From assembly GCA_026936325.1 (NCBI GenBank), contig JAPTHN010000001.1, forward strand, positions 77,817,380-77,881,379: a DNA stretch of 64,000 nucleotides. The letters are read 5' to 3'. The stretch is from Platynereis dumerilii. Taxonomy: Eukaryota; Annelida; Polychaeta; Phyllodocida; Nereididae. Below are positions 23,953 through 33,003 of the stretch, one piece after another. A program made the translations under genes and the position numbers. The first letter of the stretch is position 1. The number at the start of each line of letters is the position of its first letter. The notes beneath the pieces are model-generated. The model was not told where the DNA came from. It saw nothing but the letters and a program-made list of their open reading frames with translations, and ran no database searches.

Positions 23953-24556
23953 GTAGAATAGTGACAGTTCTGTTATTGACTTGCAACTCTATTTCCATGT
24001 GCTCAAAAGTTTTGGTTTTAATGCTTTCTTTCTTGAATGCTTTTATGCCTGTTCTCACAATGCAACCTACACCACCCCCAGGCCTGGATTCACGTGGTGC
24101 ACTCAAGTAGAGATTTCTTTCTAATTCCCCAATTTCAACTTGGTGATTTGCTTTTAGCCAGGTTTCGGTGAACAGAAAAATGTCCAGATCAAATTCATCT
24201 CTGAACTCTTTCACAGACTCGGTCTTTTGTCTCAAACTTTGAGCATTCCACACACAAGCCTTCAGCTTATTGCGATTAGTGCTGGTTTCTGGTTTCTTCT
24301 TGGCATTATCATTTTGACTTTTGGCAAAGTGGTGAGGTTTATTTGCTAAGTTATCCGATGCCAATTTAGCCTGGTTTCTAGGCTCATTCAAGCCAATGCG
24401 TACTATATCTGAGTACAGCATAACATGTCCGGACATATTGTCAGGTAAGCGTGACCCACAAGTGCTAAGTTTGAGCAACACAAGCAAGAAAGTAATTGAG
24501 TCAGGTAAGCGAGTCAGGTAAGCGAGGCCCACAAGTGCTACGTTTAAGCAACACAA
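23843..24556 (-). CDS. LINE ORF2: N-terminal half of endonuclease
   Basis: Residues ~95-237 read ACVWNAQSLRQK, FLFTETWLK (catalytic Glu), RPGGGVGCIVR and TILLVYRPEPSN, the first half of the exonuclease-endonuclease-phosphatase fold used by non-LTR retrotransposons. The frame closes near 23850, and the second half continues in the next frame. The first ~40 codons are translated from the 60 bp minisatellite (TRLPDS, LLVLLKLSTCG), so the ATG at 24556 is only the first available one and may not be the original start. Confidence 0.85.
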   Translation of the reverse strand: MCCLNVALVGLAYLTRLPDSITFLLVLLKLSTCGSRLPDNMSGHVMLYSDIVRIGLNEPRNQAKLASDNLANKPHHFAKSQNDNAKKKPETSTNRNKLKACVWNAQSLRQKTESVKEFRDEFDLDIFLFTETWLKANHQVEIGELERNLYLSAPRESRPGGGVGCIVRTGIKAFKKESIKTKTFEHMEIELQVNNRTVTILLVYRPEPSNKNKYSLSEFYTEFTNFLSHFQTYTVQP

Positions 24557-24850
24557 GCAAGCAAGTAGTCGAGTTAGTTAAGCGAGGCCCACAAGTGCTA
24601 CGTTTAAGCAACACAAGCAAGCAAGTAATCAAGGCAAGTAAGCAAGGCCCACAAGTGCTACGTTTAAGCACAACAAGCAGGCAAGTAAGCGAGGCAAGTA
24701 AGCGAGGCCTACAAGTGCTACGTTTAAGCAACACAAGCAAGCAGGTAATCGAGGCAAGTAAGCGAGGCCTACAAGTGCTACGATTAAGCAACACAAGCAA
24801 GCAAGTAATCGAGTCAGGTAATCGAGGCCCACAAGTGCTATGTTTCAATA
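24444..24850 (-). repeat. 60 bp minisatellite at the 5' end of the LINE
   Basis: Nearly seven head-to-tail units, each containing CACAAGTGCTACGTTTAAGC, AACACAAGCAAGCAAGTAA and CGAGGC, run in exact 60-base register. Units differ at only a few positions, so the array expanded recently or is being homogenised. Because 60 is a multiple of three, every frame is periodic; the frame of the LINE endonuclease is open through most of the array. Tandem 5' monomers acting as promoters are known in some LINEs; that role is inference here. Confidence 0.9.
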
Positions 24851-24860
24851 GCAATGGGAC

Positions 24861-26009
24861 CCCTTAAAACTGTTTCGGTATAATAGCAATCAGGGACTGT
24901 TGAAAATTAAAAGAAGTGAAGATTAATTTAATAGCAATCAGAGATACTTAGCTATTAATGTGACTCTCAGTCATTGCAACAGCATATGCCTTGACATAAT
25001 GTCCTTCATTGTACAGCTTTGTACAAGCCTGACGGCGCGAAATTGGATCACAACAAAATAAAAACATGGCGGCCTATACCCTCGATTGAAAACGCATCTG
25101 CAGGATAGCGCAGCAGGGAGAGGTTAGATTGGGTCATACTTGGTGTTTTTGGAAAGATAAAAGCGTAATCTATGCAGATGGCTATATTAGGAATAGATTA
25201 GGAACTAATAACTATACAGAAATGGAAGAAAACGGCGATGACGTCATGCTATCCCAGAAGCCTTAGAGTGATGTATTAATATATACGATAATAATCATGC
25301 ATGCTAAACATTGATATGAGATGGTGTAATCAGAAATTTACATTAATCTTAGCTAATATTCAAAGAGTATTGGTGAATCCTATCATCATTATCTCACTTG
25401 TTTTTTAAGGCATGCAGAATTTCAATAAACATTGGAGTAAAGAAATTTGCATATAGAACAAAAAACTTGATATTTGCAAAATGATACAAACAAGACCGAC
25501 ACTTTTGCAATGGTCTCTTGCACATTTTGCCACCTCCATTAAATTTCCTTGGTTTCCAGGCTCAACAATTGGTAGGAAGGTTCTTCAATATTCATAGTAT
25601 ATTTTATGACATGTATTGAGTTATTGTGCCAGATTCTATGTATCTTGAGAAATAGAACAAAATCCGGTATTTTGCGAAGGGTGTCATCAGTTTCACAAGT
25701 CACTGAATATATCAATTTTCATTGAAGTCGGTCTAACTTGAAGGTATTTTGATTATCTGTTTATCAAAAAGATATAAAAATGTGAAATTTTCTGTCAACA
25801 GTTCTTTTATAATTATCACGAGCATTCTGTCATAGAAGACAAGAAAAAAGGGGAGTCTTCAATTGGTTTCTGAACTGGATGACACAGCAATAGAGTGTGT
25901 AGGTTTCATTCTAGGAAGGAGTAAAAAGAAATACCTCACATTGTATTCAGTAATATGTGGGCGGAGTATTGCTGCCATGCCTGTTGTATAGGTCTGAGCA
26001 ATATCCGCT
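24861..26009. other. No gene seen
   Basis: AT-rich spacer. A CpG-bearing patch lies at 25031-25085 (GACGGCGCGAAATTGG). GAATATATCAATTTTCATTG at 25704-25723 recurs as GATATATCAATTTTCATTG at 26271-26289. No coding sequence identified. Confidence 0.4.
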
Positions 26010-26230
26010 TTAGGGACATAAAATCTGACAGGAGAAAGTGAGTAAGAAAAGCGAAGGAATGTCATTTCATGCAACCCGTCTTTAACATAAAACCCTTATT
26101 ACCAGGAGTGAGGTGATCAATATAGAAGGGTGAAATAGCTGGAGGCTGACTGGGCCCTTTAGTCGCTAACACGTATCTGCATACATGAGGTCTGCATAAG
26201 AAATTTTCCTTGGTATGGTCTGCATATTTG
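26010..26230 (+). repeat. Long repeat family, fragment IV
   Basis: It aligns with 18090-18310 of copy I and the complement of 60250-60480 of copy III, through GACAGGAGA, GCGAAGGAATGTCATTTCA, GCAAC, AACATAAA, GAGGTGATCAATATAG and TTTTCCTTGG. Only this section of the family was found here. The match may extend a little on both sides. Confidence 0.65.
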
Positions 26231-26602
26231 ACAAATCGCTGCTTTCGATGACATTTGTGGTGGACCAAGTGATATATCAATTTTCATTGTCACCCAGGAC
26301 AACAATCAAACATAGACCGTTAATTATCTTATTCAACCTGTCTGCATAGTTTGAGGAAATGAAAAACATCATCATTTGAGTTTTTCTACATTATGCCAGG
26401 CGATTAGAATAGATATATATATATAAAGTTTTATTTGACATCTGAATATCAAGAAGATATACGAGTCAGATAATTAGACATTAATGTGTGATTCAATTGT
26501 CACTTGTGATGTTTGCACTGACTAAGCGTGGAATAATAAATTTGGTATGTTCAAATACATATTTTTGAGAATGAAAAATCTATGTTCTTCAAATCCCCAT
26601 AT

Positions 26603-27067
26603 CAGTGCCCCTGGTCCAGTGGTATGATGCCGGACTCACGCACGGAAGGTTGTGGGTTCAAACCTGGCCAGCGCATGGAGGAAATGAGCAGATCCTCCTT
26701 GATCACCCATGTAAATGGGGAGGTTGGCTGTATATATGCAGAGAAGGTACAAGATTGATCAATGATAGAGCGGTAAGCGAGAGCAAATTGTGATCGCTTA
26801 GCGATCCTTCCCACACTAGTCACATACGAATTGAAAAATCATGGCATATTGTCATCTCAGAATATTCGTGGGATCCGCCATTGTCATTTACATCATGTGA
26901 CCTACCTGCTCTCCGCCATTGTTCTGTTCTATTCCTCCGCTGTCAATTCGGAGCACCCCAGGATCCTGGGTAACGTGTACGGGGGGGAGGGATCGATAGA
27001 GTTGACTCTTCGGCTCACGGTAGGGGATTTAATCCTGGTGGCATGAGTAAATAGATAAATAGATAAG
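26603..27067 (+). mobile_element. tRNA-derived SINE
   Basis: The head has an A box TGGTCCAGTGG at 26612-26622 and a B box GGGTTCAAACC at 26654-26664 (31 bases apart), as in tRNA genes and tRNA-derived SINEs. A long body follows and ends in AAATAGATAAATAGATAAG (27048-27066), a GATA-type 3' tail. The head does not pair fully as a tRNA. It abuts the 3' end of the second LINE, so the tail could partly belong to that element. Start and end are approximate. Confidence 0.65.
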
Positions 27068-27151
27068 TAACAAGTTAATAGTGTTCATTATATATATACA
27101 TCCATCTCCAATGTTAGTTCTAGACTAGGACTACTTTCTACAGTTCCCTTC

Positions 27152-28321
27152 CTAGCGAGCATGCGTGCCTCCCTCCATCTTATTGATATTCCTCGACCGT
27201 CTCAGGTGGAGTTTGTAGCACATCGTTCGGGATAGCTGTTCGATGCGGGTTGTGTCCTTCTTTGGATCCGATAGGCATAATTGAACTGTCGGGTGACTAC
27301 AGTCAAGAATTGACTGCAGGACGACGCTGTTCGCACTAGATAGAGATACGCTGCCGTTGCTTGCTCGCCCAGAAAGGAGTTTACATATTTCTCTAATGGG
27401 GTTTCTACATTCCTCAAGGGAAGGGCATGTAAGAATGAAATGTGACCTATCTTCACTACCACTATGACATAATTGACAAATTGGGGATATTTGAAATTGA
27501 TTAAATTTGTGCCGATTTGCTTGGAGGGTGTAGGTCCCAGTTAACAGCCTCGCCTTCACTGCCGCTTCTAGGACATCTCGGGGGTTGTTCTCGCAGGCTT
27601 TCCAGACGCTGTGAGCTGTACTGCAGTCTCCGTCCGGGAGGTGCAGGTATTTGAGGGAGGTTTTCTGTGACTTCTCTGTTTCCCAATGTTGCTTCCAGTA
27701 TTTGCAGACTCCCTGATGTACCATATCGTTCCATGTTTTCTTGCTGTAGTTGGCCGTGGCAAGTCGGTAGACATTCGGGAGATTGTATTTCTGGAGGAGT
27801 AGTCTCGTATACGTAAACCAGCTATCACTATCCTCATCCTTGATGGCCAGTTGTCTTGAGGCGAGTCTAAATTCGGTGGTGTCTTGATTCCTCAGGATGT
27901 TGCCAAGGAGGGTTAACGAATTCCTCTCAATTTCAGCCGTGATGGGCATGATGCCCAGGAGTGAATAAACTGCGACTGTGGCTGTTCTGTCAGGAAGGGA
28001 TTGGATCTGGCGCAGGAGGCCTACCTCATACCTCAGGAGTTTCTCTTTATCTTTTTGTGACAGTTGGCATGTTTCAAGGCCGTATGTGATTCGCGGTCTG
28101 GCATAAGTGGTGTAAAGCTTACATGAGACAATTGGGTTTAAGCCATTCTTCCCGTGTAGGCCAGCTCCTAACAGTGAATAGATGGTGCGTCTGCCCAGCT
28201 GGATGCGTTCATCGATCCCAAGGTTGCTTTTGTTGTCTCTGATGATTCCTAGGTGGGTAGTGCGTGTCGATTCACTGCTGAGCGTCTCTAGATTTGCTGG
28301 AGTTGAAGATGACGATGTCAC
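27152..28321 (-). CDS. LINE ORF2 C-terminal segment with zinc knuckle
   Basis: This ~390-codon frame continues the RT after a frame change near 28290. THLGIIRDNK and RRTIYSLLGAGLHGKNGLNP are the RT thumb region, where LGI is followed by a long helical stretch. Near residue 283 lies CQLCHSGSEDRSHFILTC, a CX2CX8HX4C zinc motif found at the C-terminus of many Jockey/I-group LINE proteins and thought to bind nucleic acid. The GTG at 28321 is not a real start. The frame ends 75 bases or so before the SINE tail, leaving a very short 3' untranslated region. Confidence 0.85.
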   Translation of the reverse strand: MTSSSSTPANLETLSSESTRTTHLGIIRDNKSNLGIDERIQLGRRTIYSLLGAGLHGKNGLNPIVSCKLYTTYARPRITYGLETCQLSQKDKEKLLRYEVGLLRQIQSLPDRTATVAVYSLLGIMPITAEIERNSLTLLGNILRNQDTTEFRLASRQLAIKDEDSDSWFTYTRLLLQKYNLPNVYRLATANYSKKTWNDMVHQGVCKYWKQHWETEKSQKTSLKYLHLPDGDCSTAHSVWKACENNPRDVLEAAVKARLLTGTYTLQANRHKFNQFQISPICQLCHSGSEDRSHFILTCPSLEECRNPIREICKLLSGRASNGSVSLSSANSVVLQSILDCSHPTVQLCLSDPKKDTTRIEQLSRTMCYKLHLRRSRNINKMEGGTHAR

Positions 28322-30785
28322 TCTTAGAAGTGTTGAATGTGGACCTATCCTTACAGGAATTTGCGTAGACCAGGTGCAGCGCTGTTTGTAGATCTGTCGG
28401 GCTGTTGGCTATGAGAGCGATGTCATCCGCTACTGTTGGTGCGCCGACGAAAACATCTCCAATGCTTGCGCCAATTTTATTTGCACTCAGGACGTTTAGT
28501 ACCTGATTAACATATAATTTGTAGAGCATAGGTGACAGCTTAGCTCCTTGCCTGATGCCTTGGGTAATCTTGAAAGAGGTGCTCTGGTCATCTAGCCATT
28601 TGATCCTTGAAGAGCCATCAGTCTGTAGTTGGGCAATAAGATGGAGCGCACCAGAAGGTATATCAGAGTGGAATAGCTTCCTAATGAGGCCGTCGTGCCA
28701 CACGACGTCAAACGCTTTCTCAGCGTCCAGAGTAGCCAATGCAACGACCTTTCCAGAGTCTTTTCCTTCATTGATACATTCTTGTACTAGCAGGGCAGCG
28801 ACATTCGGGGACACTCCTTTGGTGAAGCCTCTCTGCAACGGGTTCTGTTGGCTTTCCAGTGGAGGGGCGATGATCTCCTGGATCACGCATTCCAGTAGCT
28901 TACCAATAATGGGTGTCACAGTGATACCTCTGTAGTTCCCGGGTAGGGTGTTATCTTTCCCTTTCTTCGGCACAGGCGTGATTACTCCCATTTTGAGGAT
29001 ATCTGGAATATGACCACTGTGAGCTATTGAAGAGAGGATATTGAAGACTGCCTTGTGAACTGCTGCTCCTCCGTACTTTAAATGTTCTGCAGAAATGCCA
29101 CTGGGATCTGGCGACTTGTTGTTCTTGAGTGAGCGGATTGCTCTGGCTACGGCTTGTTCAGTGATACTTATTGGCTCGACTCTGCTCGTGTTACTGAGTT
29201 CTCTGATATAGTGTGCCTCTGTTTCTACTATTGCCTTGTAGTCGTTGGTGAAGTGAGGCTTGTCTGTTGGTGTACCTAATCTTAAGAAGTGGGTTCTCCA
29301 GCCCTCTGTGATTTCCTCAGACGAGTGTAGTGCGGTACCGTCAACTACAATGTATGGGGGTAATGTGGGACCAGTGCTCCTCTGCTTCTTGATTAGATGG
29401 AAGAACAGACGTTGATCCTTGTCCGAGGCCTCCATGATGTCCGAGTATAGAGTGTTCCTTTTCCCTGCGAGTGCTTGTCTCTGTGCTCGTCTTAGGTTTC
29501 GCTTGGTCAGTCTATACTGAAGATTTACCTGGTTATCCAGCTCCTTGGGTCGCCCATGTGACTTCCAACTGTAGAAGGCCGTCTTCGCAGCTGAGCTTGC
29601 TTGTTTTATGTCGTCATTCCAGATCACTCTGCCTCTCGGTTTTCTTCCTTGGTGAAGGGCTGGCGAAGCCACCTTGGTCGCAGCATGCAGCGCAGTGGTG
29701 AGATCTTGGATGGCAGCTTCAGTCGCCGATGATGAGCCCGGGATGAGCCGAACTTCATGCCTCATCAACTTCCTGCTGGCTTCAGCGCGGTATGTCGTCA
29801 TGTCGATCTGGTCCCACTTGATTCGTCTTGGAATGTTGTTTGCCGTCGACTTTGACTTCACCGGGGCTCTCTGTAGTTGGCAGTTGATGACGGCCGTAGT
29901 GAGGTTATGATCTGAAGTATTGAGAACAATGTCGGTGTGGATATGTACAGACCTCATCTGGTCATGGAGGGAGAGGGAGGTGAGGATGTAGTCAATCTGG
30001 GCGTTATGTGCTCCATCATGATGGACCAGGGTTGGTCTGACAGGGTAATCATCGGGGAGGTAGAGGTTCGCCTCTTGTAGAAGGGTCCGTAGTATGTTGT
30101 CATGGCTGTTGGGGGGATTCCTGTGCAGCGAGCTGTTGAGGTCCCCGATTAGGATGATGTGGTGGGAGCCGGAGTATTTCCTTTCTATTTCTAGAATCTC
30201 ATCAACGGCATCTTGGAAGTCAGAAGTTGCATGGCCTCTTCCTCTGCATGGCATATATACATTAATCAGACATGTGGGCATGGGCTGTGTTCCAATGGAG
30301 ATGGCGCAGATCCTGTTGCTTCCATCATCAAGGGGTTTGACTGCGTGATTCAGGGGATCCTTCCAGCCGATGGCGACTCCTCCGAAGCCTCTCTTTCTCT
30401 CTCTTGGTGAAATTGGGTCGCTGTCGTCAGCACATTTTATTAGAAACTTGAATTTGGGGAAGAGTTCTGTCAGGATGTTACATTCAAATCGGAATAGCCA
30501 ATGTTCTTGAAATCCAATAATGTCTACGTCTTTTAGGAATTGATTGATATAGATACAGTTGGCTCTTACATTTTGAGTGTTGAATGTGCCAATTCTTATC
30601 TTCGGGTCGGCAGGTGCGTCTGGAGCGGCATCATGTGGGCTGGGCTGGGTGGCGGCAGGAGTGCATGTAGTCTGTTCCTGTAGATGGACGAGGGATGCGG
30701 TCTCATGGTTGTCTGCGACGGCCATGGGTATTGGGGTGCAGTCTGCATTCTGGGTGTCTGTAGACTGGGGGGGGGTGTCATCCAT
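28272..30785 (-). CDS. LINE ORF2: endonuclease and reverse transcriptase
   Basis: The frame begins with ATG at 30785 and has 837 codons. Residues ~60-290 form an apurinic-like endonuclease: IRIGTFNTQNV, IGFQEHWL (catalytic Glu), ILIGDLNSSL and NTSDHNLTTA. Residues ~535-835 are the RT: GVITPVPKKG, NYRGITVTPIIGKLLE, TLDAEKAFDVVWHD (~685-698), GIRQGAKLSPMLY (~743-755) and PTVADDIALIAN (catalytic Asp pair ~787-788). A Val precedes ADD where Tyr or Phe is commoner. It overlaps ORF1 by ~190 bases in the -1 frame, so it is probably translated by reinitiation or frameshifting. The frame ends early at SSKSRDAQQ because of a frame change. Confidence 0.92.
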   Translation of the reverse strand: MDDTPPQSTDTQNADCTPIPMAVADNHETASLVHLQEQTTCTPAATQPSPHDAAPDAPADPKIRIGTFNTQNVRANCIYINQFLKDVDIIGFQEHWLFRFECNILTELFPKFKFLIKCADDSDPISPRERKRGFGGVAIGWKDPLNHAVKPLDDGSNRICAISIGTQPMPTCLINVYMPCRGRGHATSDFQDAVDEILEIERKYSGSHHIILIGDLNSSLHRNPPNSHDNILRTLLQEANLYLPDDYPVRPTLVHHDGAHNAQIDYILTSLSLHDQMRSVHIHTDIVLNTSDHNLTTAVINCQLQRAPVKSKSTANNIPRRIKWDQIDMTTYRAEASRKLMRHEVRLIPGSSSATEAAIQDLTTALHAATKVASPALHQGRKPRGRVIWNDDIKQASSAAKTAFYSWKSHGRPKELDNQVNLQYRLTKRNLRRAQRQALAGKRNTLYSDIMEASDKDQRLFFHLIKKQRSTGPTLPPYIVVDGTALHSSEEITEGWRTHFLRLGTPTDKPHFTNDYKAIVETEAHYIRELSNTSRVEPISITEQAVARAIRSLKNNKSPDPSGISAEHLKYGGAAVHKAVFNILSSIAHSGHIPDILKMGVITPVPKKGKDNTLPGNYRGITVTPIIGKLLECVIQEIIAPPLESQQNPLQRGFTKGVSPNVAALLVQECINEGKDSGKVVALATLDAEKAFDVVWHDGLIRKLFHSDIPSGALHLIAQLQTDGSSRIKWLDDQSTSFKITQGIRQGAKLSPMLYKLYVNQVLNVLSANKIGASIGDVFVGAPTVADDIALIANSPTDLQTALHLVYANSCKDRSTFNTSKSDIVIFNSSKSRDAQQ

Positions 30786-31855
30786 GGAGGTAGTGTCGTA
30801 GTAGCTATTGGAGCATGGTGAAAGGGTTCCTGGACAGTTCTCTGAAGAAGACCTGGGCTTTGGTGGGGCGTTACGTCTGGCAGATGGGATCCTGGGGGAA
30901 TGCGTCTTGTTTGGTTGTCCACCTGGGCGTCCTCTGGGGTGGAGGCGACGTTCCGAGTCAGGGATGATGGGGGGGTGCTTGCCCTTGGTTGAGCTTCCTT
31001 GAGTCCATGCTTGCTCTGCTTCTTCCGTTTTTTCTTCTTCTGGGGAGTGCGTCCCATCCCTTTGTGTCCGCAGTCTAAAAAATGAAGATTGTGTTGGTCT
31101 GAGCAGCGATGGGCTTGTGCCGAAGATAAGCAGCTGATTCTAGTTTCTAATATTTCCATGCGCAGTTTCATCAGTTCCATCTCAGAGTGGCAGTGGTTGT
31201 GTGTTGACGGGACGTGACCGCCGGTGTGGTGGCAGCTGCTTTGAAGAGGGTGGGGGTTTAGGATGGGGGCTGTGTTGGCTGGCTGCGCATCGATCCGCCT
31301 TTGAAGTGTCCTAATGGTCGCTTCCAGATCCTTATTTCTCTCTTCCAGCTGGATGACGTGGGCTTTACAAAACGCAAGTTGGTCCTCTAGTTCACTCGTG
31401 GCGAAGGCTTGTTTTGTTTTCCTTGGCTTGCCGCTCTTACTGGCCTTGGGTTTCTCTTCTCCAGGGTGGGGAAGCCTTGGTAGGAGACTGCTGTCAGGGT
31501 TAAGGTGTCCAACAGTGTCAGGAGATTCCGCCTGGCCGGGTCCGAGGTCGTCTGGGCAGATCACGGTGACATCTGGTGTTGCAGGGTTGTGAGCATTGGA
31601 GGAGGTTCCTTGGATCGCCCGGGTGCCCTCATCTGGTGCCTGATTACGAGGCACCACCTCTGTTCTTACTGTCTCATACTCGGGCTGGTTCGTGACTGAT
31701 TCATATTGTTTATCTCTAGCTGGGACTAGAGAGGCACACTCGACAGAGGCAGATTCGGTCACCCGGGGTAGATCACTGGCAATGGCCTCCAGCTCTCTCC
31801 GTTGAGCGCTCGTGGGGATCGCCGCTCTGACATCCTTTTCCTTCGCAGGGTTGGC
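30596..31855 (-). CDS. LINE ORF1, distal part
   Basis: This is the same reading frame as the PHD-containing part, directly after one TAA codon at 31856-31858, so the two were once one protein of ~765 residues. It is Pro/Ser/Thr-rich, with a predicted coiled coil (LEDQLAFCKAHVIQLEERNK, followed by DLEATIRTLQRRID), a His/Cys-rich patch (CHHTGGHVPSTHNHCHSEME) and a basic run KKKKRKKQSKHG that could act in nuclear entry or RNA binding. ORF1 proteins of LINEs usually bind their RNA; the motif assignment here is inference. It overlaps the start of ORF2. Confidence 0.8.
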   Translation of the reverse strand, partial: ANPAKEKDVRAAIPTSAQRRELEAIASDLPRVTESASVECASLVPARDKQYESVTNQPEYETVRTEVVPRNQAPDEGTRAIQGTSSNAHNPATPDVTVICPDDLGPGQAESPDTVGHLNPDSSLLPRLPHPGEEKPKASKSGKPRKTKQAFATSELEDQLAFCKAHVIQLEERNKDLEATIRTLQRRIDAQPANTAPILNPHPLQSSCHHTGGHVPSTHNHCHSEMELMKLRMEILETRISCLSSAQAHRCSDQHNLHFLDCGHKGMGRTPQKKKKRKKQSKHGLKEAQPRASTPPSSLTRNVASTPEDAQVDNQTRRIPPGSHLPDVTPHQSPGLLQRTVQEPFHHAPIATTTLPPWMTPPPSLQTPRMQTAPQYPWPSQTTMRPHPSSIYRNRLHALLPPPSPAHMMPLQTHLPTRR

Positions 31856-32890
31856 TTAGAGACGGAGTCTCTGGGCATCAACTTCGGGTAAATCAGTAGT
31901 TCCAGGGGGCTTGCTTCTTTCATGGAGGTCAGCAGCCTCGTGCGGGGCAGGATCTTCCAGATGTTGACAGGAGATGCAGGTGAATGGTCTGGATTCGTCG
32001 TCAATGTGCGTCTGGAATTCCGTGGCGTCCATCTCGTTGCACATGTGATGTGTCCAGTTCCTACAGCTGTCGCATTCAATGGAGAATCTGTTGTTGGCAA
32101 GGTGACAGATGTTGCAGAGTAGTACCACATTTTCTTCGTAGGGAGGTGACAGGCTCTCGAGGTGACGCTGGGGATGTTCATGCAGAGACTGGGGATTGGC
32201 ATTAGCGTTGGATCCACTAATGGCTTTCCTTGCGACTTCTTCTATGCAGTCTAATCCGGGGGTGTTTTCCATCCTCATAGCTATCACATTATGGTCACTG
32301 AAGAACATGGCGGCGTATCTCCCGTTAACCTGTATTGTGGAAGTAGTGTTATATAGCATTACAGTGAACCTTGCAGACCCTTTTCCCTTGGTTGTTTTCG
32401 TCTTCGCTGTGATCTTGGTCTCCACAACAGCCTTATCCTGGTCCTGTCTGTGGTCAATGTGAATGCTGTGCGGGTAAAGTTTGTCATGGTGAGCGTTGGA
32501 ATAGAAGAATAGCAGCTCTCTTCGGTAGACCTCGTATAATCCGGTGCTGAATACGAAGATGTGGTTGCCATTCTTTAGTTCGTGCGTGATTTTAGCTTCA
32601 GCACATCCTTGAAGTTTCTTATCCAGGGCTTTTCTTCTGTCCAGCTTGTATGGCTTGGATGAGGTCGATGTCGATGGTGCGGAGTCCTTACTATCCTGGG
32701 TTGCAGTAGAATACCTCGGAGGGGGGCGGGAGCTTCTCGCACTCCTTCTTGTGGCAGCCAGGGGACCAACTTCTCCATCGGCATTAGTAACAGCCAAGGG
32801 ACCTACTTCTCCATCGGCATTTTTGACATTGTTGGCTAATATATTGGCATTTTTAGCTAGTATCATAGCTTGAGGGTTTTTGTGGGCCAT
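31856..32890 (-). CDS. LINE ORF1, N-terminal part with PHD finger
   Basis: It starts at ATG 32890 (MAHKNPQAMILAKNANILAN). The N-terminus has two near-identical NADGEVGPLA repeats, then Ser/Pro-rich sequence. Residues ~115-225 (HIFVFSTGLYEVYRRE, ARFTVMLYNTTSTIQVNG) match the globular region common in invertebrate LINE ORF1s. Residues 259-308 are a C4HC3 PHD finger: CNIC, ten residues, CDSC, WTHHMC, CISC. PHD fingers in ORF1 are known in several CR1-group families. The frame stops at a TAA, after which the same frame stays open, so this looks like a single inactivating change. Confidence 0.88.
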   Translation of the reverse strand: MAHKNPQAMILAKNANILANNVKNADGEVGPLAVTNADGEVGPLAATRRSARSSRPPPRYSTATQDSKDSAPSTSTSSKPYKLDRRKALDKKLQGCAEAKITHELKNGNHIFVFSTGLYEVYRRELLFFYSNAHHDKLYPHSIHIDHRQDQDKAVVETKITAKTKTTKGKGSARFTVMLYNTTSTIQVNGRYAAMFFSDHNVIAMRMENTPGLDCIEEVARKAISGSNANANPQSLHEHPQRHLESLSPPYEENVVLLCNICHLANNRFSIECDSCRNWTHHMCNEMDATEFQTHIDDESRPFTCISCQHLEDPAPHEAADLHERSKPPGTTDLPEVDAQRLRL

Positions 32891-33003
32891 ATTGGGAATA
32901 AGTGAATAATTGAATTGAGATGGTTTTGAGTAAAAAATTTTGATGAAATTTTAAAATAAAAATTGAATGGATTGAGTAAATTTAAGTAATTGGGATTGAG
33001 TAA

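Larger units (their letters stand above)
21338..24480 (-). mobile_element. CR1/L2-type LINE, nearly complete ORF2
   Basis: On the minus strand the order is endonuclease, reverse transcriptase, C-terminal tail, a GCGCTATATAAAGTATC stretch and a (TTA)n tail at 21338-21361, which marks the 3' end. Such simple tails are usual in CR1/L2 elements. ORF2 is open except for two frame changes, near 23850 and near 21750, so the copy is fairly young but inactive. No ORF1 is present: the coding part begins in a 60 bp minisatellite, which may be the element's own 5' region or its insertion site. Confidence 0.9.

Noticed and set aside
24496-24867. Plus- and minus-strand open frames of 20-residue repeats
   Set aside because: All frames of a 60 bp array are periodic, and both strands are open. 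Only the LINE endonuclease frame downstream is supported.
26603-26680. tRNA gene at 26608-26680
   Set aside because: The A and B boxes are good, but the acceptor and anticodon stems do not pair fully and a SINE body with tail follows.
27152-32890. Many plus-strand open frames of 60-126 codons
   Set aside because: Antisense shadows of the second LINE; none carries a motif.
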